Shown: positions 47,330-57,490 of the stretch, piece by piece
Layout: each line of letters opens with the position of its first letter
Position numbering within the stretch: the stretch's first letter is position 1
Origin: Carnobacterium iners
Lineage (GTDB): Bacteria; Bacillota; Bacilli; Lactobacillales; Carnobacteriaceae
Assembly: GCF_900177385.1 (NCBI RefSeq)
Contig: NZ_FXBJ01000002.1
Location: forward strand, 1,616,001-1,680,000
Length of the DNA stretch: 64,000 bases
Direction: 5' to 3'
Made by a program: the position numbers and the translations under genes
The notes under the pieces: model-generated
What the model saw: only the letters and a program-made list of their open reading frames with translations
Told to the model about the DNA's origin: nothing
The model's database searches: none

Positions 47330-47923
47330 TTGTCAATTAATAAGATTTTAGTTGGAACAATAACTTCTCTATTATTAGCTGGTGGCTTTGCAACTACTGC
47401 TTCAGCAAGTGAATATATCGATGCGCCGATTGAGAAAAGTGTCGTGGAGAAGTCGGGCGGAATTCGATTACCTAATGACATGAGAGTTGGGGATAGGTAT
47501 GAAGAGACTATTAACGTAAATGGTGAGGATGTTAATTATACTGTTACTAAGAATGATGAACAATTAGGCGATAGTTCTTCCAATAATTTTTCTACAATGA
47601 GTGCTCTACCTCAAACTGTGCCAGTATCAGGCAGAGCTTCTTTTACAGTGAAGGGTGAAGTTGGGGTTAATACTTTGTCATTTAGATTAAAAACTTATCA
47701 AGGTTTGATTGATTCTGTTAGCAGACCACAATATAATTTCATTGCTTCAGTTGATTTAGATAAATTAACTATAGAAAATAATAGACTTGCTTCATATCGT
47801 ATAGCAACTTCTCTTAGCATTCCTTGGATTGGTGGGCCTTCGACTACTCAAACATTAGAAGGAAGAATAACAAGCCCAGGAGCAAATCAAAATATCAATT
47901 ATTTAGAAATTGAAGTGTATTGA
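47330..47923 (+). CDS. Secreted protein of unknown function
   Basis: TTG 47330 with AAAGGAAG upstream gives a clean signal peptide (SINKILVGTITSLLLAGGFATTASA-S). The mature part, about 170 residues, has low charge and many Ser/Thr and looks beta-rich (SGRASFTVKGEVGVNTLSFRLK). Followed 30 bp later by a small membrane protein, so a toxin/immunity-like pair is possible. No family recognised. Confidence 0.6.
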   Translation: MSINKILVGTITSLLLAGGFATTASASEYIDAPIEKSVVEKSGGIRLPNDMRVGDRYEETINVNGEDVNYTVTKNDEQLGDSSSNNFSTMSALPQTVPVSGRASFTVKGEVGVNTLSFRLKTYQGLIDSVSRPQYNFIASVDLDKLTIENNRLASYRIATSLSIPWIGGPSTTQTLEGRITSPGANQNINYLEIEVY

Positions 47924-47953
47924 TATTAGTAGTATAGAAATGAGGACGTTAGC

Positions 47954-48187
47954 ATGTTAGCAACAGTAGTTTATGATTTTTTGCTCCTAGCAATTCTTTT
48001 AATTCTATTGGTATCAGCATATATCATTAAGGTTAATTCGGTGAAAATGTTGGGAAAAAGTAATAGATTAGAACTGGATCAAATTAAAAGTGGTGTCGTT
48101 ATAGCAAACACAATTTTCTATACGGTTTTAATTGTATTTTTAATGATGATTGCAAGCCCATTTATTATTAGGCTTGTAGCCTTTTAA
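47954..48187 (+). CDS. Small membrane protein, possible immunity partner
   Basis: 77 residues: two membrane helices (FLLLAILLILLVSAYII; TIFYTVLIVFLMMIASPFII) joined by a charged loop. GAGGACGTT region precedes ATG. Co-transcribed with the secreted protein gene; ends before a strong terminator. Confidence 0.55.
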   Translation: MLATVVYDFLLLAILLILLVSAYIIKVNSVKMLGKSNRLELDQIKSGVVIANTIFYTVLIVFLMMIASPFIIRLVAF

Positions 48188-48194
48188 AGTGTAT

Positions 48195-48237
48195 AAAAAA
48201 GAGATGGCTTCTATTTTGATAGACGTCTCTTTTTTTG
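48195..48237 (+). terminator. Rho-independent terminator
   Basis: AAAAAAGAGATGGCTTCTAT / ATAGACGTCTCTTTTTT stem. Confidence 0.85.
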
Positions 48238-48372
48238 TTCAACTACTTTATTTTTAGTATAGCTTTTTTGAATTGTTGCTAATTCACCTTCGCTGGAGTG
48301 TTATAAATTTAAACCAAAAATAAATTATTTTTAAAGTGTTAATGGACTAGGTTTTAAGAAGAAGAGCATAAA

Positions 48373-48465
48373 GAGATTCAGGCGCCTGCCGGTTTTCCGC
48401 TACGCTTCAAAACGTTGACGTGTCAGGCTGTGCCTGACGAATCTCAAAAATAAAACCAGGCGCCT
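48373..48465. repeat. Plasmid palindrome region before mob
   Basis: GAGATTC (48373-48379) pairs with GAATCTC (48439-48445) around an inner GTCAGGC-TGT-GCCTGAC hairpin (48422-48438); AGGCGCCT occurs at 48380-48387 and 48458-48465. Structured DNA near a relaxase gene; part could be an oriT or single-strand origin. Confidence 0.45.
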
Positions 48466-48540
48466 AAAGGTCGAAAAAAGGCCTTTTCTTACCCCGCTTC
48501 AAAAGACTGTTATACCAACGTTTGCAGGAGGTCGAGTATG

Positions 48541-48620
48541 ACATATGTATACACAGGTATTACATTTGTCATACCTAATGTACACATATGTCATACGTTT
48601 TGTACACATTTGTATGACAC
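48541..48620. repeat. Iteron-like cluster upstream of mob
   Basis: Four related motifs: ACATATGTATACAC, ACATTTGTCATAC, TGTACACATATGTCATAC (48579-48596) and TGTACACATTTGTATGACAC (48601-48620). No gene lies here; the frames over it are shadows. Could be a binding array for a plasmid regulator. Confidence 0.5.
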
Positions 48621-48922
48621 TTTTAAGCTGTTTTTTTTCTTGTTTTTTTGTCTCTATTATTATTTTAGAAAAGTCCCATGCCAAAAAGGCAAAGGGGATT
48701 TTTTTGTTTTACACGAAAAAAATAGACGGGAATGCCGTCGTTTTTCGTGCCTGTTCGCGACAATCCTTTTCAGCCCGAAGGCGAAAAAAGGAGTAGAGAG
48801 AATAGACGGTTTTTGCCTCGCATAGCCTGACCAAAATTTATTTTGGTATAAAAGGTTATACCAAATGTTTAGTGGTGCGTTCTTCATGTTATAGTGGGAG
48901 CACTTTATTGAGGAGGGATTTC

Positions 48923-49819
48923 ATGGCTCACGTTCAAAAATTTACAAGAGGAAACCTCAACGGCTTATCCATTCACTTAGACCGTAAAACAGACCACCAT
49001 TCAAACGAAGAAATCGACCCGACAAAAACTTACTTAAATGTTGATCTCTGTCAAAAAGAAGGCGACACCCTTTCTAGACTGAACGACCGATTGAAAGAGG
49101 TTTACTGCATGAAACGAGACGATGTCAAAGTTGGCTGCAATTGGATTGTGACGTTGCCTAAAAATTTAAAAGAACAAAATGAATCCGATCAGCAGGAATT
49201 TTTTGAAAAAACCTATGAGTTTTTGAGTGAACGTTACGGGGGAGAAAAAAATGTTTTGTCCGCTCAAGTTCATTTAGACGAAACCACCCCACACCTGCAT
49301 TTTGTTTTTACGCCCGTTGTTTGGGACGAAAAAAAACAACGTGAAAAAGTATCGGCTAAAGAAGTGTTGAACCGAAATGATTTACAAAAATTTCATGGCG
49401 AGTTAGATACGTTTCTGAAAAAAGAACTGCCGAACATTTATAAAGACGGTATTTTAAACGGCGAAACGATTGAGTTAGATTCCGTCAAAGAGATTAAAAA
49501 ATACGCCAAACAAATTCAAGAGAAAAAAGAGGATTTATCTAAAGAATTAGAGTTGTTTAGTAAACCCAAAAAAGTAGTTGAACAAGTAGAAAAAGCCTCT
49601 AAGAAAAGCTTATTTGGCGATAAAGTGACGCTCCCTTATAGCGAATTTGAAAAATTAAAAACTCTCTCTCTTTCGGGGATCAAATTAAAAACCCAACTAG
49701 ATCAAGTGTCCGAGGCTTCAAAAAAGGACCTGACAGCTTTAAGAAAAGACGTTGACTTGGTAGAGCAAGAAAAAACAGAACTTAAAGGACAGCTTCAGCA
49801 AGCGAATTACTTTAGATAA
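48923..49819 (+). pseudogene. mob: MobV/Pre-type relaxase, C-terminally truncated
   Basis: ATG 48923 with GAGGAGG 7 bases before. The protein has RGNLNGLSIHLDRKTDHHSNEEID, the HLDETTPHLHFVFTPV metal site (H-x-D-E-x-x-P-H-x-H) and a coiled coil. Native coding ends near QLQQA (49798); the last four codons belong to the 245-bp repeat, and the usual C-terminal ~100-200 residues are absent. The relaxase domain is whole, so nicking may remain. Confidence 0.85.
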
Positions 49820-50420
49820 TAAAGTAATCAGGAAAAATTTTGAGTAGTCAAATGTTTTTTAGGATATTATTGTTTGTTTGATGCTGGATTGGACAAGACT
49901 GGAGTGTTTTTGGCTTCACTTGTCTAAAATATGCTAGAATGTTCCGAGTTGAAGAGGAGCTGACCTTCACTCGGCAGTTTTTGTTTATGAGTGAACAAGT
50001 TGAGTGTTTTATAGTGTTGACTTGGCTGTAAACAGAATTTGTTAGAGCGAATTACTTTAGATGTTGAAGTAAACTTAAATATTTTGAGTAGTCAAAGGTT
50101 TTTTAGGATATTATTGTTTGTTTGATGCTGGATTGGACAAAACTCGAGTGTTTTTATCTTTACTTGTCTAAAATATGCTAGAATGTTCCGAGTTAGATGG
50201 AAACAGACATTCACTCGGCAGTTTTCTTACTGGATTGGACAAGTGGAGTGTTTTATAGTGTTTACTTAGCTATAAACAGAATTTGTTAGAGCAAATTACT
50301 TTAAATATTGGAGTAATCTTAACTATTTTGAGCAGTTGATAGTTTTTTAAAGGTATGATTACCTGTCTGACACTTAAACGGGTGATTTTGGAGTATTTTT
50401 GGCTTCACTTGTCTAAAAAA
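49801..50420. repeat. 240-bp repeat array C, right of the island
   Basis: Begins in mid-unit with GCGAATTACTTTAGATAATA and contains about 2.5 units (GGACAA anchors at 49890 and about 50126). Same family as arrays A and B. Homology ends near 50420, just before the rloB terminator. Confidence 0.88.
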
Positions 50421-50442
50421 TACTAAGCTAAATAAAATCAAA

Positions 50443-50470
50443 AAAGCCTTGCTGTAAGCAGCAAGACTTC
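50443..50470 (-). terminator. Terminator of the rloB transcript
   Basis: Minus strand GTCTTGCTG-CTTA-CAGCAAGGC then TTTTTT. Confidence 0.75.
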
Positions 50471-50471
50471 T

Positions 50472-51125
50472 TTATTTATCGATAATCTCTTTTAATTCTT
50501 CAACAAGTTTGTATACTTTAGTGCAGGGATTTCTTTTTGAATAAGTCAGATCAGTATAACGAGTATCTAACTTTTTTGCATTTTTAATTGCTGTATCCAT
50601 ATAAGGTCTTAAAATAGGATAAATACCTGAATCAATTTTGCTATAACCAGAATATCCTTTAGCTTTTAATAGATTATCTAGACTAGCATTATAAGCTTCT
50701 CTAGATAATGCTGATTGTTGAAGAGAAAAATGCAAACAATACCATAACTCAAAAGACTCGTTAGACCAAGCCGTTTTTATATTATGTGCCTCAGCTTTTG
50801 TTATCGCATTATCAAAATGATCATTAGGGAAATCGTCTTTATCAAACACAGCCCAGGTGTGTTCATAGATAATTGGAGCATGTCTTCTAACGTCTTCAAT
50901 CTCTTCTATTACCCGTAAGGTTTCTTTACCTAATCCACAAATATCGATAGTAAATGATTCAACTGAATTTGACTATTTTTTATTTATTTCTTCTTTTAAC
51001 CCGTTAAAATAAAGAACTTCTGTTTTTTCGCCTTCAGTAGCAATTAAATAACTAGAAGGAAGAGGAGCTCTTTTTTCCTTTTTTTTCTTTTTACCAGCTT
51101 GTCTTTTAGATTTCAACGTTTTCAC
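50472..51125 (-). pseudogene. RloB-like Toprim nuclease with one amber codon
   Basis: From GTG 51125 (5 bp after the ATPase stop) the frame runs to 50472, 217 codons, the normal RloB length. The N-terminus SSYLIATEGEKTEVLYFNGL has the Toprim Glu, and WAVFDKDDFPNDHF has the Asp-x-Asp; the C-terminal half includes SNESFELWYCLHF. Codon 51 (50973-50975) is TAG. So a single nonsense change interrupts the gene; re-initiation at ATG 50849 would yield a 125-residue fragment without the Toprim core. Partner of the ATPase upstream. Confidence 0.85.
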
Positions 51126-51129
51126 TACC

Positions 51130-52386
51130 CTATCGTTTCAGATTTGGAATAGATTTATATTTCCCGAGAATATAGTCTCGCCCGTAACTGGCATCTTTTC
51201 TAACTTTTTTAGTATTTCCATTCTCATCCTCAAGAATATAAGAGTCTAATGAATACAAGTCAGATATGCCATTTTCATTTTTATCTGCAAACCAAATTTC
51301 ATCGCGTCTAAAATTATCTTTATCCAAAGTAAAAACATCATGAGTAGTAAAAATTAACTGCGCATTTTGAGGATTACTTTTTTCATCATGAAAGAGTATA
51401 ATATTATACCTTAAAAGAAGTGGATGAAGTTTAGCATCTAATTCATCAATAAATATAGTGCTGCCATTTTTAATTGCTTCACTTATTGATATAAAAAGTG
51501 AAATCATTTTCTTTGTCCCACTAGATTCAGAAGATAAAGGTACCGGAATATGCTTTCCATCATCAATATTTTTATGATAAGTTAAGACTTGGTACTGTTT
51601 ATCTTCGATTGAGCTTTCTTCATTAATAACTGATTGCTCAATCAAACCAAAATCTTCTATTCCTAAATCGATTGCTTTAACAAATTGCTTTAACTCTTCT
51701 TTTCTTTCATTATTTTTTATAATATCTATAATAGGAGAATTTTTTCTTGCAATAAGCATCCGTCTTTCTCTGAAATCCTGACCATAATTCATTATCAGAC
51801 ACTCTTTAAACCATTCGTAGATTATTTTAGCTATGGGGATTTTTAATTTAGATGCAACAGTAATGAAAAGAGTTTTCGTATCCATAAGTTTTGCTAAATT
51901 TTTTGCTTCTTTTAATTGATTATCTAACTCTATAATGTTGCCATTTTCTAAATAAAAAAGAGTTTTAAATTTTTCTTTTTTGGTATTTTTATCTCTAATA
52001 TAGAGATATTCTTCTATTACTTCTTCATTACTAAGTGAAAATCCGTATTGAAAAATATTTTTATCTACAGAAAAAAGTACTTCAAATGAAGAGGGATGTT
52101 CCTTATTTTCAAAACGAAATTTATCAACAGCTAAATTTTGAGAACCATTCATATTTTCATTAGAGAAAGAATAGAGAACAAAATGTTTCATGAAATGGAA
52201 TGCTTTAATAACATTTGATTTTCCGCTAGCATTAGCCCCGAAAATTGAAATTACTTTCAAAATGTTTTCATTATAGCTGTCAATTGCAACGTCACTTTTA
52301 TGTTCTGAGATAGGAGAAGCAATTAAATCTAGCGTAACTTCATTTTTAAAAGATTTAAAATTTTCAAATGTAAATTGGTGTAACAT
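51130..52386 (-). CDS. AAA15/OLD-like ATPase (AbiL-type defence)
   Basis: Start at ATG 52386 with GAGGTG 6 bases upstream; 418 residues. ABC-like ATPase motifs: GANASGKS (50-57), SSESSGTKK signature, STIFIDELDAKLHPLL Walker B and FTTHDVF His switch. This family pairs with RloB in AbiL-type abortive infection and Rlo modules, as seen here. Role in known members: sensing phage and activating the nuclease. Intact, though its partner is interrupted. Confidence 0.85.
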   Translation of the reverse strand: MLHQFTFENFKSFKNEVTLDLIASPISEHKSDVAIDSYNENILKVISIFGANASGKSNVIKAFHFMKHFVLYSFSNENMNGSQNLAVDKFRFENKEHPSSFEVLFSVDKNIFQYGFSLSNEEVIEEYLYIRDKNTKKEKFKTLFYLENGNIIELDNQLKEAKNLAKLMDTKTLFITVASKLKIPIAKIIYEWFKECLIMNYGQDFRERRMLIARKNSPIIDIIKNNERKEELKQFVKAIDLGIEDFGLIEQSVINEESSIEDKQYQVLTYHKNIDDGKHIPVPLSSESSGTKKMISLFISISEAIKNGSTIFIDELDAKLHPLLLRYNIILFHDEKSNPQNAQLIFTTHDVFTLDKDNFRRDEIWFADKNENGISDLYSLDSYILEDENGNTKKVRKDASYGRDYILGKYKSIPNLKR

Positions 52387-52433
52387 ATTTATCACCTCGT
52401 ACAAATAATATCATATTCTTTTTTATTAATCAA

Positions 52434-52456
52434 TTTTTGAGAGAAATTCTCAAAAA
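52434..52456. promoter_or_regulatory. Palindrome between the two divergent defence operons
   Basis: TTTTTGAGA / TCTCAAAAA in the 250-bp gap between the ATPase and TOTE genes. Could be an operator. Confidence 0.35.
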
Positions 52457-52634
52457 ACATGTTTTTATGCTAGTTATTCAAAATTTCTCTTATAAAATAA
52501 GAATAACGGACTAAATAATTAGATTTAATTTTCAAAAAAGAATGAAATGAAAGCGTTTAATGGTAAAATAGAGTTAATGAAGTTCTAGTATAGTATGGTT
52601 ACATGTTTAAATAAATGATAAGTAGGTGAGTGAA

Positions 52635-55519
52635 ATGAACTATGAAGATTTATTGAGAGCGTATAATCAGTTAGAAAAAGAAAACAAACAACTAAAAGAA
52701 CAAGTGATGCAATTTAAAAATAAGTATGAAAAAGAAATAAAAAGAACCAACTATCAGGTTAAAGAAAATGAGATAGAATTAACGGGAAATACCTTAATAA
52801 AAGGTACGAAAAAAATAACTAATGATGGAACCAATTTAAATGTGAATCATCTATTTAATAAATACTCTTCCTCTACTAAAAAAATTGAGTTATATCTGTC
52901 ACTATTTCGTGGAAGAGAAGATAGTTATGCCAGAAGATTTATTCATTCTAAAACAGGTAAGCCTGGTTATGCGCCAGCGAAATTAAAACCGTGGGATTCT
53001 GAAAGTAAAGAATATGCTCCTTTAGACTCACTTGTAATTGAGCAACACTTAAGAGGCGAATTAGTAGCGGGAATTTTTCCGATTTGCCTAGATGATACGT
53101 GCTATTTTTTAGCGATAGATTTAGATGAAGCAGAATGGCAAAGAGATGCCTCTATTTTAAGGGAATTGTGCAAGAATCACGAAGTTCCGATAGCGATTGA
53201 GCGATCGCGTTCTGGTAATGGTGCCCATATTTGGTTTTTCTTTGAGGAGGCCCTTCCAGCAAAAGTAGCTAGAAAAATGGGGACACTACTTATTACAGCA
53301 GCTATGTCATTGAATCACCAAATTGATTTTAACTCTTATGACCGCCTATTTCCAAACCAAGATACGTTACCCAAAGGTGGATTTGGTAATTTAATTGCCT
53401 TGCCGTTACAAAAGAAGGCTAGGATAGATGGAAATAGTGTGTTTATCGATCAAAACTTTCAAGAATACGAAGATCAATGGCAATTCTTAAGTCAAACTAA
53501 AAAAATGACGCGAAAAAATGTAGAACAGACGATTGAAGCCTTAATAAATGAAATAGGTTCGACTTCTATTCTTCCAGTCTTAGATGGCGAAAATAGTCGT
53601 TCAGATAAACAACAGCTAATCTTAGAAAAAAAAGATTTCCCTAAAAAAGTTAATTATATAAAAATGAATCAGCTTTATATTAAAAAAGAAGGCCTTTCTC
53701 AAAAGGCTTTGAGTATGCTAAAACGAATGGCGGCTTTTCAAAATCCTGAATTCTACCAGGCACAAGCAATGAGAAAATCTACTTGGCAGATTCAGCGTAT
53801 GATTTCTTGTAGTGATGAGAATGAAGAGTACTTAGTCTTGCCTCGTGGGTTACAAGAAAAATTTGAAAAGTTATTAAATGAATTAACGGTTTCTTTTGAA
53901 GCAGAGGATAGAGCATTTAAAGGAAATGAATTAGCTGTTTCATTTAAAGGAAAATTAAGATTTGAACAAACAATTGCTGTTGAAAAGATGTTGCTTGAAG
54001 ATACAGGTATCCTGTGTGGAACAACGGCTTTTGGGAAAACAGTAGTTGCTTTAAATATGATTGCTGAACGAAAAGTAAATACACTCATACTTGTAAATAA
54101 GACGAGTTTAGTAGAACAATGGCAGGAAAAAATAAAGGAGTTTCTTACCTTTGAGAACGAAGAAGATAAATTAGTGGGACAGTTAGGTGGAGGCAAAAAA
54201 AGCTGACGAATAAGATAGATATCGCTTTACTTCAGTCGATGTACCGAAAAGAAAAAGTGCATGAAAGTATTTATAACTATGGAATGGTTATCGTCGATGA
54301 GTGCCACCATATTTCAGCATTTAGTTTTGAAAAAGTGCTAAAGCAAGCTAATGCTAAATACGTTTACGGCCTTACTGCTACACCCACTAGAAAAGATGGA
54401 CATGAACCAATTGTTTTCATGCAATGTGGCCCGATAAGGTATAGGGATGATGCCAAAAAGCAAACTAAAAAAAGGCCCTTTGATCATACTGTTATTACGC
54501 AATTTATGCCGTTAAACTCTGAAATTTACCATGGAATGACTTTACAAGAAATCTATCGAAAAATTGCCGAATCTGATGTGCGAAATGAAAAAATTATAGA
54601 GGATATTATTAGTTGTTATAAAGAAGGCAGGAATTCAATTATTTTAACAGAAAGAGTCTCACATGTAGAAGCATTAGAAAACGATTTAATTAAAAACATT
54701 CCCGATGTTATTGCTATAACGGGGGCAATGGGTAAAAAGAAACGAACAGAGAAAATGAAACGAATTAAAGAAGCACCGCTAGACAAACCATTGACAATTA
54801 TTTCTACTGGTAAATATATCGGAGAAGGATTTGATGAACCCCGCTTGGATACCTTGTTTTTAGCTATGCCTATCTCTTTTAAGGGGAGAGTCCAACAGTA
54901 TGCAGGCAGATTACATCGCTTGTATGATGGGAAGTTAGAGGTTAGAATTTACGATTATTGTGATATTCATATACCCGTTTTAGAAAGAATGTATCAAAAA
55001 AGATTATCTAGTTACTCATCTATGGGCTATTTAGTGAAAATAAATGAAAAAGGTATAAATCAAAGAAGTCTTGTTTACACAAGAGACAACTATTTTGACC
55101 AATTTAAGTTGGATGTAAAAAATGCTGAGATAGGAATTATTATTGCAAGTCCAACATTAGTTCAGGAATCTATTAAACGATTTACTAATGAACGATTAAA
55201 TCTTAAAAATGACTCTCTAATTGTATCTGTTGTCACAACAGATTACCATACCTTAAAGAATAAAACGTATCAAGAAAATCAAAAACAATTGATTCAACAA
55301 TTAAAGGCAGACGGTTTGTCAGTAACTTTACAAACGAACGTTCAGCAACAGTGTGTCGTTATTGATTCAAAGATAGTATGGTATGGCAATATAGATATTT
55401 TAGGTAAGAGTAAAGGAGAAAGTAGTTTTATTCGTTTGGAAAGACCCCTTGATTGCAAGAGAAATAAAAGAAATTTTAAAAATAAAGGACTAAATGGGAA
55501 AGAATGGATGGTTAGATAA
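52635..55519 (+). pseudogene. TOTE-type primase-helicase, frameshifted in an A tract
   Basis: Start at ATG 52635 (GGTGAG upstream). N-terminal coiled coil; an archaeo-eukaryotic primase domain with AIDLDEA (Asp162, Asp164) and SGNGAHIW (193-200); then an SF2 helicase: Walker A GTTAFGKT (462-469), and in the second frame VIVDECHHI, LTATPTRKDG and QYAGRLHRL; then a PLD-like tail (VVIDSKIVWYGNIDILG, with the usual His of H-x-K replaced by Gln). The frame breaks at 54193-54199, where seven A stand and eight would restore GGGKKKLTNKID. The arrangement matches TOTE conflict systems. The break may be real, a phase-variable slip or a sequencing error. Confidence 0.87.
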
Positions 55520-57172
55520 ATGAATGCCACAGAATTTATGCAAACGGTAGATAAGCAATTACTGAAGATGAGCAACCAGGATAAATTTGAATGGATGCGT
55601 AGTTATGCAAGAATACAAACGGGAAATCAACGGGAAATTTTTTTAGAATCTTTAAAAACTCCAGTTATAGCTAATCAAGTTATTTCAACAAAAGAAATAG
55701 AAGATTGGTTAGTTAAGGTAGAAGATCAAGAAGTCTATTTCACGTACTTTTACGAAAATAGTTGTGACAATCATTATGAAGATTATACTTATGTGGATGA
55801 TTTTTCTATTATAAAATATTTACTCAAAGCCCTTGAAATAGCTGAAGAGTTATTAAATAAGAGCGATTACCGTAAAGCTGCAGATTTGTATGATTGGCTA
55901 TGTACCGTTCCTTTTTTTGTATATGATACAGAAAAAAAGGAATGGATTGATGATGAACTAGATATGGAAAGATTAGCAGAAAGTCAGATGATACAAATTA
56001 ATATAAGACAAATCGGTATAAATTTACTTTACGCTCACTATCAAGCAACAGTAAAAGAAAAGAGAGCTTCCGTATTGTATCGGTACTTATTATGGGAGAT
56101 GTGCCAAAATATTACGATAGAGGAATTTTTTTCAGTAAGGCCTCAAGAAGTAAATGATAGCGAAGAATTTCTATTAGAATGGATTGACTTTTTGCAGAAA
56201 ACTTCAGGAGACAGAGCAGGAAAGTTATTAACGGAGGCGTATCTTTATCAGGGTGGAATCAAGTTACTATGTGAATCAGCTGAAAAAAATAAAAACCGAC
56301 ATCCTCTTTTATATGAAAAAGCGTGCTTTTATCTTTATGAAGATAAGCAGTTTAGTGAATGTGAGGAAATAGGATTAGAAGCAATAAATAATATAGCTGA
56401 AAGTAGATTAATACGTGCAAAAGTTGCAAATTTAGCGGCGAAAGCTTCTATTAAGTTAGATCATCTAGATAAGATAGAACAATTTTATGAAGTTGCTTTT
56501 TACTCAGAATCTAGTCTTATACATTACCTAAGGCTATTTAAATTATCAGACTATGAAGAAAAAACCGATAAAGCTGCACTATTTACAAAAGATTTACCAG
56601 ATACTTTTTCGAGAAGATATTTTAATGGCAATACTCAATTAAATGAAAATTGGCTTGGTGACGATTCTAAACGATTGCTTCGTTTTTTTAATAAAGAATT
56701 TGATTTTATTTATACTTACTGTGAGGGAGAAAAAAACTACTTAAATTGGAATAATAGTCTCAAAGGGAAAATAGTTCCTCTATTTTTTTTAATTTTAGAT
56801 AAAAATGACGGAACAAGTAAGGCAAAGAAAGCTATTATCAGAAAACTAGTATCAAGGTTAAACTTTCACAGTATTGAAAAAGAGAGAGAAGAGGATTATC
56901 TTGATTTATGGAAAAAAACCATTAAATTAACCCCCGAACAAATAAAGTTTTATCTGGTTTGGTTGAATCAAGAAATAGCTGCTCTTACGGATGTACTTGT
57001 GGGAGGTGGGAATCGAAAACTTTATAGTATAGCTGCTGAATTAATTGTTCTATTAGGTGAAGTATTAGAATCTAACGGTACCCAAGATGGAAAAATTGGA
57101 TTGATAAACTGGTATAAAGAAACTTACTCGAATAAAAGTGCTTTTAAAAATGAGCTAAATAAAATAGGCTAA
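55520..57172 (+). CDS. Helical-repeat protein coupled to the TOTE gene
   Basis: 550 residues, starting immediately after the helicase stop, so co-translated. Nearly all helical by eye, with repeat-like segments (LLKALEIAEELLNKSDYRKAADLYDWL; LIRAKVANLAAKASIKLDHLDKIEQFYEVAFY) resembling TPR/SWIM-associated scaffold proteins. No catalytic motif seen. Likely the dedicated partner or sensor of the TOTE protein; not recognised as a named family. Confidence 0.65.
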   Translation: MNATEFMQTVDKQLLKMSNQDKFEWMRSYARIQTGNQREIFLESLKTPVIANQVISTKEIEDWLVKVEDQEVYFTYFYENSCDNHYEDYTYVDDFSIIKYLLKALEIAEELLNKSDYRKAADLYDWLCTVPFFVYDTEKKEWIDDELDMERLAESQMIQINIRQIGINLLYAHYQATVKEKRASVLYRYLLWEMCQNITIEEFFSVRPQEVNDSEEFLLEWIDFLQKTSGDRAGKLLTEAYLYQGGIKLLCESAEKNKNRHPLLYEKACFYLYEDKQFSECEEIGLEAINNIAESRLIRAKVANLAAKASIKLDHLDKIEQFYEVAFYSESSLIHYLRLFKLSDYEEKTDKAALFTKDLPDTFSRRYFNGNTQLNENWLGDDSKRLLRFFNKEFDFIYTYCEGEKNYLNWNNSLKGKIVPLFFLILDKNDGTSKAKKAIIRKLVSRLNFHSIEKEREEDYLDLWKKTIKLTPEQIKFYLVWLNQEIAALTDVLVGGGNRKLYSIAAELIVLLGEVLESNGTQDGKIGLINWYKETYSNKSAFKNELNKIG

Positions 57173-57490
57173 AGATTTTAGCGATACTTATTTATCTAGC
57201 GAAATAGCCAAGTTTACTATCATCCTTTTTAACTTGTCCGTTTAGTGAGAAAAACAGACAACTTTAGTCTATAGCTACTTCCACTTGGGCAAAACGTAGT
57301 TAAAGTGGCAGAGTGAAGGGCTAAATTTTAGTAACTGGGAGTTTTTTCAGTCAAAGCAGACGAGTTGCGTGTTTCAAATTATAAACTTGTCTATAAATAA
57401 TATTTGCCATCAAATGATTTAGATAAATGAATTTAACTTTAAACTGCGTATTTAACCTATGACAGCAAGTAAGTTAATAGGAGGTACGTG
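57173..57490. other. Gap with degenerate repeat debris
   Basis: No gene. It contains scattered CTTGTCC, GACAAC and AAGTGG...CACTT pieces like a decayed unit of the nearby repeat families. Confidence 0.5.

Noticed and set aside
48538-48887. Overlapping frames before mob
   Set aside because: They cover the iteron-like motifs, overlap on both strands and lack ribosome sites.
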